A DNA stretch of 64,000 nucleotides from 20CM-2-65-7 sp963830455 (GTDB lineage Bacteria > Gemmatimonadota > Gemmatimonadetes > Gemmatimonadales > GWC2-71-9), in the NCBI GenBank assembly GCA_963830455.1, contig CAWHMT010000002.1, positions 744,001 to 808,000 of the forward strand, given 5' to 3'. Positions 50,870 to 59,693 of this stretch are shown one piece after another. The notes below the pieces were generated by a model. The model was not told where the DNA came from and did not search any database. It saw only the letters and a list, made by a program, of their open reading frames with translations. The first letter of the stretch is position 1. Each line of letters begins with the position of its first letter. The position numbers and the translations under genes are program-made.

Positions 50870-53548
50870 ATGTCGAGATTCCCCGTCTTTCTCGTCGTGC
50901 TGTGTGCTCCCCTTTCATTAGTAGCGCAGAACAATCATCCCACGCCGCCGCCTGAAGTGCGCGCGGTGCCGCTCCAGGGGGTGTTCCGCCTTGATGGAAG
51001 GCTGGACGAGCCCATTTGGCAAACGGCGCCCGTGGCCACCGACTTCCTGCAGAATCAGCCACAGCAGGGTGAGCGGGCGACGCAACGCACCGAGGTACGA
51101 TTCGCGTTCGACGCGGTGGCGATGTACGTCGGGGCCCGCATGTTCGATGACTCGGGCGCTCGCGGCATCCGGACACAGCTCGTGCGGCGTGACGCCGATT
51201 TCAGCTCCGACTACATCCAGGTCATTTTCGACACCTACCACGACCACATCGGCCGGCTGTTTTTCCTCGTGAATCCCTCGGGGGTGAAACAGGACGCGAA
51301 CGGTCTGGGCGGGGGCGGGGATCCCTCGTGGGACCCGATCTGGGAAGTCCAGACGACCATCGACTCGCTCGGTTGGACCGCTGAGATGCGGATTCCTTTC
51401 TCCCAGATGCGTTACGCGTCCACAACCGAAGAACAAACCTGGGGTCTGCAGATCTGGCGCCAGGAGAACCGGCTCAATGAGCTGTCGCAGTGGTCGTACT
51501 GGCGTCCCGACGAAGCGGGCGGGCCTCCGCGATTCGGACATCTCAGCGGGCTCGTGATTCACGAGGCGCCGGGACGGGCCGAGCTGCTGCCGTACGTCGT
51601 GGGCCGCTCTTCCAACGTGCCCGGGGATCCGGCCGATCCCTTCTTCGATCCGCATGCGATCGACGGCCGTGTCGGCGCGGACGCCATGCTGCGCGTGACG
51701 TCGAACCTCACCCTGAACGCCACCGTCAATCCCGATTTCGGTCAGGTCGAAGTGGACCCTGCCGTGGTCAATCTCAGCACATTCGAAACGTTCTTCCCCG
51801 AGAAGCGGCCGTTCTTCGTCGAAGGGGCGGGGTACTTCGGGATCGGCGGGTTCAGCTGCTTCTTCTGCTCGAACGTTTCCTCGCTCTCCATGCTCAACAC
51901 GCGCCGCATGGGACGGGAACCGCAGATGGACGCCGTGCGCGACAGTGTCGCCTACGCGGATGCACCGGACAACACCAGAATCATCGGTGCCCTCAAGCTC
52001 ACGGGCAGAACGCCCAGCGGGTGGTCGATTGGTGCGCTGAATTCATTGACGCGCCGCGAGGAAGCTCCCGTGGCGCTGGACGACAGCGCGGGCACGCGCA
52101 GCACGCGAGTGGTCGAGCCGCTCACCAATTATTTCGCGGGCCGGGTCGCGAAGGATCTGCGGGGCGGCGCCACGGTCATCAAGGTCATGGGGACTTCGGT
52201 CTTTCGGCAGTTGGATGACCCGTACATCAGGGAACGGCTGTCCCGCAATTCCGAGGCGCTCGGCGTGTCCACCGAGATGTGGTGGAGCAAGCGGACCTAT
52301 CGCTTGATGGCGCAGTTCGCGGGGACGCATGTCGCCGGGGATACGGCGGCGATCCGGCGTGTGAAGCAGTCGCAACGCCACTTTTTCCAACGGCCGGACC
52401 GTTCCGATACGCTCGACGTGCGGCGGCCGTGGACGTCGATGACCGGAGTGGGCGGATACGCCCGGATCTCCAAGGAATCGGGCGGCCTGCTGTGGGAGGG
52501 CACCGTCAACTTTCGCACCCCGAGCTTCGACAACAACGACATCACGATCCTGCCGCAGGGCGATTACGTGTGGATGGGCGCGAACCTGTTCCCGCTCTGG
52601 ACCAAGCCCACCAGCTGGTACCGGCAGGCGTTTCTCATCGGCGGCGTGCAGCAGCAATACAATTTCGATGGCGATCTCACCCAGCGACAGCTTCACAGTT
52701 TCGCGCAGATACAGACGCTGGGGTATTGGTGGCTGACGGCGTTCTGGATTCACCGGCCAGGAATCCTCGATGATCGGTTGTTGCGCGGCGGACCCGTCGT
52801 GGGCCGGCCGAGGTCCGATTTCATCTCTGGCGGGATTCAGAGCGACTCACGCAAGGCGATCTCCGGGAACCTCAACGTCGAGGGGGGCTGTAACGCGGAC
52901 GGGGATTGCCAGCGCGCGGCATTCCTGTCGCTGCAGCTGCGCCCGCGGTCCAATGTGACGCTGTCGCTGGGGCCGAGCGTGAGCAACTCACATTCCGGCG
53001 TGCAGGCTGTCGGCAGTTACGCCGGCGCGAACAGCACGGCCTTTTACGGGACGCACTATGTCTTCGGACAGCTCGAGCGCAACGAATTGGGGATGGACAC
53101 TCGGCTGAATGTGACGTTCTCCCCGACACTGACGCTGGAGCTGTACGTGCAGCCGTTCATTTCGGCGGGCGATTACACGAGCTACAACGAGTTCGCCGCA
53201 ACCCGCACCACCCAGCGGCTGACGTACGGGACCGACATGGGAACCATGGCGGTTACGCCCGACACCGCGGGCGGGCCCAGTACGATCGTGCTGGACAGCG
53301 ACGGCCCGGGCGGCGACACCACATTCACGTTCCAGGATCCGAGCTTTACCGTCCGGTCCCTGCGGGGCAATGCGGTGCTGCGCTGGGAATACCGTCCCGG
53401 ATCCACGATCTTCCTGGTCTGGACGCGCGACGGCGCGACACTCGAGCCGCGCGGGCAGATCGATTGGAGCGCCGATACCCGCGCGCTCTTCCAGGGGCCC
53501 TCGCAGAACATCTTCATGGTGAAGGTGAATTACTGGCTGGGGTTCTAG
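50870..53548 (+). CDS. DUF5916 outer-membrane protein with CBM9-like N-terminus
   Basis: The 892-residue protein has a signal peptide (MSRFPVFLVVLCAPLSLVAQ). An N-terminal family-9 carbohydrate-binding-like domain follows (FRLDGRLDEPIWQTAPVATDF, EVRFAFDAVAMYVGARMFD, EMRIPFSQMRY). The DUF5916 barrel has the highly typical TLNATVNPDFGQVEVDPAVV, NLSTFETFFPEKRPFFVEGAG and NTRRMGREP. It ends in outer-membrane strands (FMVKVNYWLGF, terminal Phe). Such proteins are abundant in Gemmatimonadota and Bacteroidota and have no established function. A four-Cys patch (FSCFFCSN and nearby) in the barrel entry is unusual. Start ATG 50870; GTG 50861 is possible. Confidence 0.92.
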   Translation: MSRFPVFLVVLCAPLSLVAQNNHPTPPPEVRAVPLQGVFRLDGRLDEPIWQTAPVATDFLQNQPQQGERATQRTEVRFAFDAVAMYVGARMFDDSGARGIRTQLVRRDADFSSDYIQVIFDTYHDHIGRLFFLVNPSGVKQDANGLGGGGDPSWDPIWEVQTTIDSLGWTAEMRIPFSQMRYASTTEEQTWGLQIWRQENRLNELSQWSYWRPDEAGGPPRFGHLSGLVIHEAPGRAELLPYVVGRSSNVPGDPADPFFDPHAIDGRVGADAMLRVTSNLTLNATVNPDFGQVEVDPAVVNLSTFETFFPEKRPFFVEGAGYFGIGGFSCFFCSNVSSLSMLNTRRMGREPQMDAVRDSVAYADAPDNTRIIGALKLTGRTPSGWSIGALNSLTRREEAPVALDDSAGTRSTRVVEPLTNYFAGRVAKDLRGGATVIKVMGTSVFRQLDDPYIRERLSRNSEALGVSTEMWWSKRTYRLMAQFAGTHVAGDTAAIRRVKQSQRHFFQRPDRSDTLDVRRPWTSMTGVGGYARISKESGGLLWEGTVNFRTPSFDNNDITILPQGDYVWMGANLFPLWTKPTSWYRQAFLIGGVQQQYNFDGDLTQRQLHSFAQIQTLGYWWLTAFWIHRPGILDDRLLRGGPVVGRPRSDFISGGIQSDSRKAISGNLNVEGGCNADGDCQRAAFLSLQLRPRSNVTLSLGPSVSNSHSGVQAVGSYAGANSTAFYGTHYVFGQLERNELGMDTRLNVTFSPTLTLELYVQPFISAGDYTSYNEFAATRTTQRLTYGTDMGTMAVTPDTAGGPSTIVLDSDGPGGDTTFTFQDPSFTVRSLRGNAVLRWEYRPGSTIFLVWTRDGATLEPRGQIDWSADTRALFQGPSQNIFMVKVNYWLGF

Positions 53549-53549
53549 C

Positions 53550-53580
53550 GGGGACCAGGGATGGGGATTGGGGAGTGGGG
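53550..53580 (+). other. G-quadruplex-type intergenic sequence
   Basis: Five G-tracts (4, 3, 4, 4 and 4 G) with loops of 2-4 nt lie between the DUF5916 stop and the pirin gene. A related GGGATTGGGG sequence occurs near 47010. Function unknown; it may be a dispersed intergenic repeat. Confidence 0.45.
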
Positions 53581-53621
53581 AACCTGCTAGTGTTCTTGTA
53601 GAAACCGCTCCCTGAGGGCTT

Positions 53622-54542
53622 ATGTCGATTCGCGCCATCAAATCCATTTCCCAGTCGCAGCTCACTCTCGAGGGTGCGGGCGTCAAACTGCGCCGCGCTT
53701 TCGGGTTCGGCAAAACCAGCGACTTTGACCCCTTCCTTCTTTTAGATGATTTCCGCAACGAGCATCCCGAGGACTATCTCCCCGGGTTCCCCTGGCACCC
53801 CCACCGCGGCATCGAGACGATCACCTATGTCTTAAGCGGCAGCGTGCACCACGGCGACAGCCTGGGCAACAAGGGCACGATGGGGGCGGGCGATGTGCAG
53901 TGGATGACCGCCGGCAGCGGCATTCTGCACCAGGAGATGCCGAAGGGCGACGCGCACGGCCGCATGCACGGCTTCCAACTCTGGGCCAATCTGCCGCGCA
54001 ATTTGAAGATGACCGATCCTCGCTATCAGGACATCCACGCGCAGGAGATTCCGGAAGTCGTCGACGACGACGGCACGCGCGTGCGGGTCGTGGCGGGCGA
54101 TTTTTGGGGGAAGCGGGGACCGGTCGAAGGCGTGGCCGCGGATCCCCGCTACCTGGACGTGTGGATTCCGCCGCGCGTGCGCAAGACGATTCCCGTCGAG
54201 TCGTCGCGCCAGGCGTTCGCGTACGTGTTCGAAGGAGGCGGCACGTTCCGCGACGCGTCCGCGCCGCAGGGCGTTCGCACCGACCGCGTCTCGGCGGGCG
54301 GACGCGACGCGGGAACGGAGAGCAGGGAAGAAACGGGCAATCGCTCGCTGGTGCTGTTCGACTCCGGCGACGAAATCACCGTCCAGGCCGGCGAGCAGGG
54401 AATGCGGTTCTTGCTCGTGTCCGGTCAGCCGCTGCAGGAACCGGTCGCATGGCAGGGTCCGATCGTCATGAACACGCGAGCAGAACTGATCCACGCGTAC
54501 GACGAGCTGCGGCAGGGGACCTTCATCAAGAAAGGGCGCTAG
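53622..54542 (+). CDS. pirin-family cupin protein
   Basis: The 306-residue bicupin of the pirin family has LLLDDFRNEHPEDYLPGFPWHPHRGIETITYVLSG, then GAGDVQWMTAGSGILHQEMP. The His/His/His/Glu set of the N-terminal cupin that binds Fe is present, so it may have quercetinase-like or redox-sensing activity as in characterised pirins. The C-terminal cupin has an unusual polar insertion (GGRDAGTESREETGNRS). No signal peptide. It is followed 38 bp later by the symporter gene. Confidence 0.92.
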   Translation: MSIRAIKSISQSQLTLEGAGVKLRRAFGFGKTSDFDPFLLLDDFRNEHPEDYLPGFPWHPHRGIETITYVLSGSVHHGDSLGNKGTMGAGDVQWMTAGSGILHQEMPKGDAHGRMHGFQLWANLPRNLKMTDPRYQDIHAQEIPEVVDDDGTRVRVVAGDFWGKRGPVEGVAADPRYLDVWIPPRVRKTIPVESSRQAFAYVFEGGGTFRDASAPQGVRTDRVSAGGRDAGTESREETGNRSLVLFDSGDEITVQAGEQGMRFLLVSGQPLQEPVAWQGPIVMNTRAELIHAYDELRQGTFIKKGR

Positions 54543-54580
54543 CGGTTTTTGTTTGGGGGCGGTTATCGTTCACGCCGCCT

Positions 54581-55843
54581 ATGTGGACCTTTCTCCGTCG
54601 CATCAGCCTCACGCAGTGGATTTTGATCGCCATGGCCGTCGGCACGTTCGTCGGATGGGCGTGGCCGGGTTTTGCCGCGTCGCTGCGCCCGCTCTCCACG
54701 ACGTTCCTGCGCATGATCAAGTCGATCATCGTGCCGATCATCTTTGGGACGCTGGTCGTCGGCATCGCGGGGCATGGCGACGACATGAAGCGCGTCGGCC
54801 GGCTCGCGTTCAAAGCGCTCGTGTACTTCGAAATCGTGACGACGTTGGCCCTGTTCATCGGCTTGCTCGCGGTGAACCTGGTCAAGCCGGGCGTCGGCGT
54901 GGAGCTGCCGCCGCCCGCCGCTGGTGCTCCCGTGCCCGGCAGTGGGCAACCGACGGTCGCGAGCGTCCTCGAGCACATCGTCCCGCAGAGTTTCTTCGAA
55001 GCCGCGGTGTCGAACCAGGTGCTCCAGATCGTGTTCTTCTCGGTGATCTTTGCCGTCGGTCTGTCGCAAGTGCGAGGCCGGCCCAAGGAGGCCATGCTCG
55101 GCTTTTGCGAGGGTCTTGCCGAGACGATGTTCAAGTTCACGGCCATCGTGATGAAGTTCGCGCCGATCGGCATCGGCGCGGCGATCGCCGTGACCGTGGG
55201 CCACAGCGGTCTCGATGTGCTGAAGAACCTCGGCCTGTTGGTGCTGACGCTCTACGGAGCGCTGGTGGTCTTTGGGCTCGTGGTCCTGCTGCCCGTCGCC
55301 AGGCTGGCGCGTGTCCCGTTGCGCCCGTTCCTGAGCGCCGTCAAAGAGCCGGCGCTGATCGCGTTCTCGACCACGTCGTCGGAGGCCGCGCTGCCGAAAG
55401 CGATGGAGCGCATGGAGGCCATCGGCGTGCCGCGCCGGATCGTCGCCTTCGTGATGCCGACCGGCTACTCGTTCAATCTCGACGGCAGCACCCTGTATCT
55501 GGCGGTCGCGTCGATCTTCGCGGCGCAGGCCGCCGGTGTGCACCTTTCCGTCGGCCAGCAGCTGCTGATGATGTTCACGCTGATGGTGACGACAAAAGGG
55601 GTCGCGGCGGTGCCGCGCGCATCTCTCGTCATTCTGGCGGGCACGCTGACGTCGTTCCATCTCCCACTCGAGGCGATCGCCGTCATCCTGGGTGTGGACG
55701 AGCTGATGGACATGGCGCGCACCACGGTGAACCTGGTCGGCAATTGTCTCGCGACGGTCGTCATGGGCCGGTGGGAAGGGGAATTCGACGACCGCAAGGC
55801 GGAAGCGTACATCCAGCAGCAACAGCCGGCGGTCGCGGCGTAG
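54581..55843 (+). CDS. dicarboxylate/amino acid:cation symporter (DAACS family)
   Basis: This 420-residue inner-membrane carrier of the GltP/DctA family takes up dicarboxylates or acidic amino acids with Na+ or H+. It has LRMIKSIIVPIIFGTLVVGIAG, the hairpin-1 serine-rich AFSTTSSEAALPKAM, the NMDGT-like motif SFNLDGSTLY (TM7), hairpin 2 MFTLMVTTKGVAAVPRASLVIL, and MARTTVNLVGNCLATVVM with the substrate Asn/Asp region. About eight helices. Start ATG 54581. The substrate cannot be fixed; acidic amino acids are equally likely. Confidence 0.93.
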   Translation: MWTFLRRISLTQWILIAMAVGTFVGWAWPGFAASLRPLSTTFLRMIKSIIVPIIFGTLVVGIAGHGDDMKRVGRLAFKALVYFEIVTTLALFIGLLAVNLVKPGVGVELPPPAAGAPVPGSGQPTVASVLEHIVPQSFFEAAVSNQVLQIVFFSVIFAVGLSQVRGRPKEAMLGFCEGLAETMFKFTAIVMKFAPIGIGAAIAVTVGHSGLDVLKNLGLLVLTLYGALVVFGLVVLLPVARLARVPLRPFLSAVKEPALIAFSTTSSEAALPKAMERMEAIGVPRRIVAFVMPTGYSFNLDGSTLYLAVASIFAAQAAGVHLSVGQQLLMMFTLMVTTKGVAAVPRASLVILAGTLTSFHLPLEAIAVILGVDELMDMARTTVNLVGNCLATVVMGRWEGEFDDRKAEAYIQQQQPAVAA

Positions 55844-55877
55844 CAACCAAACAGCCAGCGACTCGTATATTCTGCGC

Positions 55878-57482
55878 GTGGCCACCCAGACAACACGGGA
55901 AATACCGGCGGAGCTCGAAGCCGCCCTCGCCGACCGCTACAGCTTGCGTCGGGTCCTCGGACGCGGCGGCATGGCGACGGTCTACCTCGCCGACGACAAG
56001 AAACACCGCCGCGCGGTTGCTCTGAAGGTCTTGTTGCCGGGGCTCGCCGCCTTCCTCGGCGTCGAGCGGTTCCTCAAAGAAATCCAGATCGCGGCGCGCC
56101 TGACGCACCCGCACATCCTCGCGCTGCACGACTCGGGGGAAGCGGCCGGCTTCCTGTATTACGTCATGCCGTACATCGATGGCGCCTCGCTGCGTCAGCA
56201 GCTCGAGGCGGCGCCCCGCCGCACGCTGTCGCAGCAGCAAGCGCTGGCGATCGCCGAGCCCGTGGCGAACGCGCTGTCATACGCCCATCGCATGGGCGTA
56301 CTCCATCGTGACATCAAGCCGGAGAACATCCTGTTCTCCCAGGGGCATCCGATCGTGGCCGATTTCGGCATCGCCAAGGCGGTCAGTACCGCGGGCGGCG
56401 CGAACATCACCAGAACGGGATTCCCCGTGGGCACGCCCGGCTACATGAGTCCGGAGCAGGCGGCGGGCGTGACCGAGCTGGACGAGCGTACGGACGTGTA
56501 CAGCCTGGCGGTTGTGATCTTCGAAATGCTGGTCGGTGACGTCCCAGGCCGCTGGCCGACCGAGGATGCGGTGCGCGCCGGTCGTTTTCTCGAGGCGACG
56601 CCCGCGCAGCGGACCAGGCTGACGAGCGTGGGGGTGCGCATCGAAGGGGCGCTGGTGCGAGGGCTCGCGATCCGCCACGATCAGCGCACCGCGACGCCCG
56701 ACGCGCTCATCGACGAGCTGACCCGCGGCGCGTCCGGACCGCGCCGGCGCTACGACAAGGACGAAGTCGAGGAAATCGTCAAGCGGGCAACTGAACTGGA
56801 GGCGACGAAGACGGCGTCGGGCGCAATGACGATCGGCGGCGTCGAAGCGCTGGCCGGCGAGGTCGGGGTCGCGCCCGAGCTGGTGCGCGCGGCCGCGGGG
56901 ACGATCCGTCGCCCCGCGACGCCCAATCCTCCCGGACGACCGGCGAATGTGCCCAATGCCTGGATCGCGGGACCCACTCGGCTGCTGTTTGAGCGCGTCG
57001 TCGACGGAGAGCTCCCGGAGGAGGATTACGAGACCATCGTCGATGAAATCCGGCAGATCCTGCAGGACGCCGGGCAGGTCACGCAATTCGGGCGCTCGTT
57101 TACCTGGTCGGCCGCTCGGCCGGGCTCGAACAGCGGCGTGCGGCGCAGTCTCGAGATCACGGTTTCGATCCGCAGCGGCCGCACCCGCATTACTGTTCAG
57201 GAAAGTCTCGCGAATTTGATTGGCGGCGTCTACGGCGGCATTGGCGGTGGCATGGGAGGCGGCGGCATGGGTCCCATGCTCGGAATCGCCGCGGGCGCAC
57301 TGCACTTGGGCCCGCTGACGGTGCTGCTCGTGCCGGTATGGCTTGGCATCACCTATGCGACGGCGCGTTATGTGTACCGCCGCAGCACCGGGAAAAAAGC
57401 CTCAGAGCTCGAGGACCTCGCCAACCGACTCGCAGCACTCATCGAAGAGCTCGTCGTCGTCCCGCACAGACTCAAACCCTAG
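55878..57482 (+). CDS. membrane Ser/Thr protein kinase, paralogue of the one at 12230
   Basis: The 534-residue active-looking kinase (GTG start at 55878) has GRGGMATVY, VALKVLLP, HRDIKPENILF, DFGIAKA and GTPGYMSPEQ. Its catalytic domain is very close to that of the first kinase. The juxta-kinase module EIVKRATELEA, then MTIGGVEALAGEVGVAPELVRAAAG is shared. After it the proteins differ: here there is a domain with LLFERVVDGELPEEDYETIVDEIRQ and an ITVSIRSGRTRITVQESLANL strand pair, a Gly/Met-rich stretch, and two membrane helices (about 470-505). Targets unknown. Confidence 0.92.
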   Translation: MATQTTREIPAELEAALADRYSLRRVLGRGGMATVYLADDKKHRRAVALKVLLPGLAAFLGVERFLKEIQIAARLTHPHILALHDSGEAAGFLYYVMPYIDGASLRQQLEAAPRRTLSQQQALAIAEPVANALSYAHRMGVLHRDIKPENILFSQGHPIVADFGIAKAVSTAGGANITRTGFPVGTPGYMSPEQAAGVTELDERTDVYSLAVVIFEMLVGDVPGRWPTEDAVRAGRFLEATPAQRTRLTSVGVRIEGALVRGLAIRHDQRTATPDALIDELTRGASGPRRRYDKDEVEEIVKRATELEATKTASGAMTIGGVEALAGEVGVAPELVRAAAGTIRRPATPNPPGRPANVPNAWIAGPTRLLFERVVDGELPEEDYETIVDEIRQILQDAGQVTQFGRSFTWSAARPGSNSGVRRSLEITVSIRSGRTRITVQESLANLIGGVYGGIGGGMGGGGMGPMLGIAAGALHLGPLTVLLVPVWLGITYATARYVYRRSTGKKASELEDLANRLAALIEELVVVPHRLKP

Positions 57483-58177
57483 AACGCGATCCGCCACTCG
57501 AGTCGCACTCCGCCGTTCGGCTCCGCCAGCAGTCGCGGCGGGTGACGGTGCACGATGGTCGCGGTCGTGATCCCGACGGTCGCGCCCGCCAGCACGTCCG
57601 ACAGCCAATGGCGTTCGTCGTTGAGCCGAGACCATGCGGTGCCGGTGGCGAAGGTATAGAGGGCGGCGCTGACCCACCCGTTCTTGATCTCATTCGAGAG
57701 CGACGTCGCCAGCGCGAACGCCAGCGTCGCGTGTCCCGACGGGAAAGAATCGTGGCCTGAAAACGGCTTGAAGATGTATTGATTGTCGGCCTCCGCGGGC
57801 CGAAAGCGACCCGTGGTGACCTTCACCGCGGTGCTGGTCACTCCCGCGGCCAGTAGCGACAGGAGCACGCGCCCGCCGCTGCGCTGCACGTCCGAGCGCC
57901 CGCTGACGAGGCCGACCGCCAGAATGCCCCCACTGATGCCGAAGGTCACCTCGGGCTCACCGCCGTAGCGAAACACCCGGGCGATGTCGTCGCTCTGCGG
58001 CGTGCGGTGATCCTGGATCCAGTCGTTGACGGAGCGATCGGCGAGGCTCACGGTCGCAATCGCTCCGATCACGAGCACCGGCTGCCACCAGCGGACGCCT
58101 TCGTTCTGGCCTCGGGCGGCGGTGCTGACCGTGAATAGAAGCGTGAGCGTTACGCACGCGCATCTCACATCGGCCAC
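57479..58177 (-). CDS. PAP2-family phosphatase, exported/membrane
   Basis: The 232-residue phosphatidic-acid-phosphatase type 2 protein has an N-terminal signal or anchor (VTLTLLFTVSTAARGQ), KVTTGRFRP (motif C1), SFPSGHATLAFALATSL (motif C2) and SRLNDERHWLSDVLAGATVG (motif C3). The catalytic His residues are all present, so it should hydrolyse lipid or isoprenoid phosphates at the periplasmic face. It overlaps the convergent kinase gene by 4 nt. Confidence 0.92.
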   Translation of the reverse strand: MADVRCACVTLTLLFTVSTAARGQNEGVRWWQPVLVIGAIATVSLADRSVNDWIQDHRTPQSDDIARVFRYGGEPEVTFGISGGILAVGLVSGRSDVQRSGGRVLLSLLAAGVTSTAVKVTTGRFRPAEADNQYIFKPFSGHDSFPSGHATLAFALATSLSNEIKNGWVSAALYTFATGTAWSRLNDERHWLSDVLAGATVGITTATIVHRHPPRLLAEPNGGVRLEWRIAF

Positions 58178-58318
58178 GATACTCGAATTCCCTCCAACGG
58201 GCTAACCCTGTTCCCCTCTCTGCGCGATCCAATCCTTTCCAGTCGCGAATACACTTCGCCAGGACCCCGAACCCCCGAGGAGTGAACCACGGCAAGCAGT
58301 AGAAGTGGTTTCATAGGT

Positions 58319-58819
58319 TCAAGACAGCGCGGCGAACGCCGCAATCACGGCAATGACCACGCCGAGCGCGATCTTGACGGCGGCCGCGGCGGCGCGACCC
58401 ACGACCGACCCCCATCCGGCGCGCGTCGCCACGCCGAGCTGGCGCGACGCGCTGTATTCGAACAGTGCCGCTCCGATGAACGAGCCGAGAAACGCGCCGA
58501 TGACACTGCCGATCACGGGGATCGGGACACCGATGATGGCGCCGACGATGCCACCGATGAGCGCGCCCCAGCCGGATCGACTCGAACCGCCGTAGCGTTT
58601 GGCGAAACGAAACCCCAGCCAGCTCTCGATGAGTTCTCCGACGAGCGCCAACGCCAGCACGATGGCGATCAAGGCGACGCTGAGCGACCGGAAATCCGTC
58701 AGCCATCCATATGCGAGTAATGCGCCGACCATGACCCACAGGCCGGGCAATCCGAGCGGGACGAGCACCAGCCCCGTCACGAGCCCCAATACCAGAATGA
58801 CAATCGCAAGCACGTCCAT
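58319..58819 (-). CDS. DUF456 membrane protein
   Basis: The 166-residue protein has five to six short hydrophobic segments and the DUF456 pattern: VLVPLGLPGLWVMVGALLAYGW, then LALVGELIESWLGFRFAKRYGGSSRSGWGALIGGIVGAIIG. FLGSFIGAALFEY follows, and the repeated Gly-zipper helices are typical. Function unknown in all members I know. It lies head-to-head with the TPM operon, 91 bp away. Confidence 0.88.
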   Translation of the reverse strand: MDVLAIVILVLGLVTGLVLVPLGLPGLWVMVGALLAYGWLTDFRSLSVALIAIVLALALVGELIESWLGFRFAKRYGGSSRSGWGALIGGIVGAIIGVPIPVIGSVIGAFLGSFIGAALFEYSASRQLGVATRAGWGSVVGRAAAAAVKIALGVVIAVIAAFAALS

Positions 58820-58910
58820 TCCTCAAAGCTACGTGCGCGGTCTGGACGAGGTTACGTTACGCTATGTTCGATCCGCAGAGCCTCGGCGAGCTGCTGAGCC
58901 GCCACGCGCG

Positions 58911-59690
58911 GTGATTTGCCTCCTGCTTCTCCTCCAGCAAGTCACCATCCCGCCGCCCAGCGGGTACGTGAACGACTTTGCGCGCATCCTGGACTCACAG
59001 TCTACCCGCCACATGGAAGCGGTCATCACCGAAGTGCGGGAGCAGACCCGCGGGGAGCTCGCGGTCGTCACGCTGCCCGAGATCGGAGACCGACCGGCAA
59101 GCGACGTCGCGGTCCAGATCGGCCGCCAGTGGGGGGTCGGCGCCAGGGCAGAGGCGGGCGATCCGGCCAAGAATCTCGGCGTGGTCGTGCTGCTCGTGCC
59201 GATGAGGAATCACGAGCCCGGGACGGGCCAGATCTTCATCGCGACGGGGCGCGGCGCCGAAGGGTTTCTCACCGACGCCACCGTGGGACGCATTCGCGAC
59301 GCCATGATCCCGCTGCTGGCGCGAGAGGAGTACGGCAAGGCGCTCTCGCTGGGCGTGGACCTCATCGCGCAATCGTTCGCGCGCGAGTTCGGCGTCACGC
59401 TCTCGAACCCCGAGTACGTTCTTCCACCTCCGCGCGCGGAGCCACGTCCACAGGTGCCGATCGGTGTGGTGGTCCTGATCGTCATGCTGATCATCATCGT
59501 GAGTAGTCTCAGCCGCCTGGGCCGCCGCCGCCGCCGCTGGGGCGGTTGGACCGGCTGGGGCGGTTGGGGAGGCGGAGGGTGGGGCGGTGGGGGTGGGTGG
59601 GGAGGCGGTGGCGGTGGCGGCGGCGGTGGGTTTGGTGGATTCGGGGGCGGCGGAGGCTTCTCGGGCGGCGGGGCCGGAGGGAGATTCTGA
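58911..59690 (+). CDS. TPM-domain (YgcG-like) membrane protein with Gly-rich tail
   Basis: The protein is about 259 residues from GTG 58911, giving a short hydrophobic start (VICLLLLLQQ). The TPM domain spans about 15-165: GYVNDFARILDSQSTRHME, RGELAVVTLPEIGD, LGVVVLLVPMRNH, IFIATGRGAEGFLTDATVGRI. A transmembrane helix (VGVVVLIVMLIIIVSS-like, about 185-203) is followed by an Arg patch and a roughly 50-residue Gly/Trp/Phe tail ending GGGGGFSGGGAGGRF. TPM proteins commonly occur with LemA, as here two genes on. Confidence 0.88.
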   Translation: MICLLLLLQQVTIPPPSGYVNDFARILDSQSTRHMEAVITEVREQTRGELAVVTLPEIGDRPASDVAVQIGRQWGVGARAEAGDPAKNLGVVVLLVPMRNHEPGTGQIFIATGRGAEGFLTDATVGRIRDAMIPLLAREEYGKALSLGVDLIAQSFAREFGVTLSNPEYVLPPPRAEPRPQVPIGVVVLIVMLIIIVSSLSRLGRRRRRWGGWTGWGGWGGGGWGGGGGWGGGGGGGGGGFGGFGGGGGFSGGGAGGRF

Positions 59691-59693
59691 GCG

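Noticed and set aside
54563..55885. 440-codon minus-strand frame opposite the symporter gene
   Set aside because: The plus strand is a clear DAACS transporter; the antisense product is His/Arg/Asp-rich with no domain.
58820..58910. Longer N-terminus for the TPM protein starting upstream of 58911
   Set aside because: The added segment is Arg-rich without signal-peptide character; the GTG at 58911 gives a hydrophobic start directly before the conserved domain.
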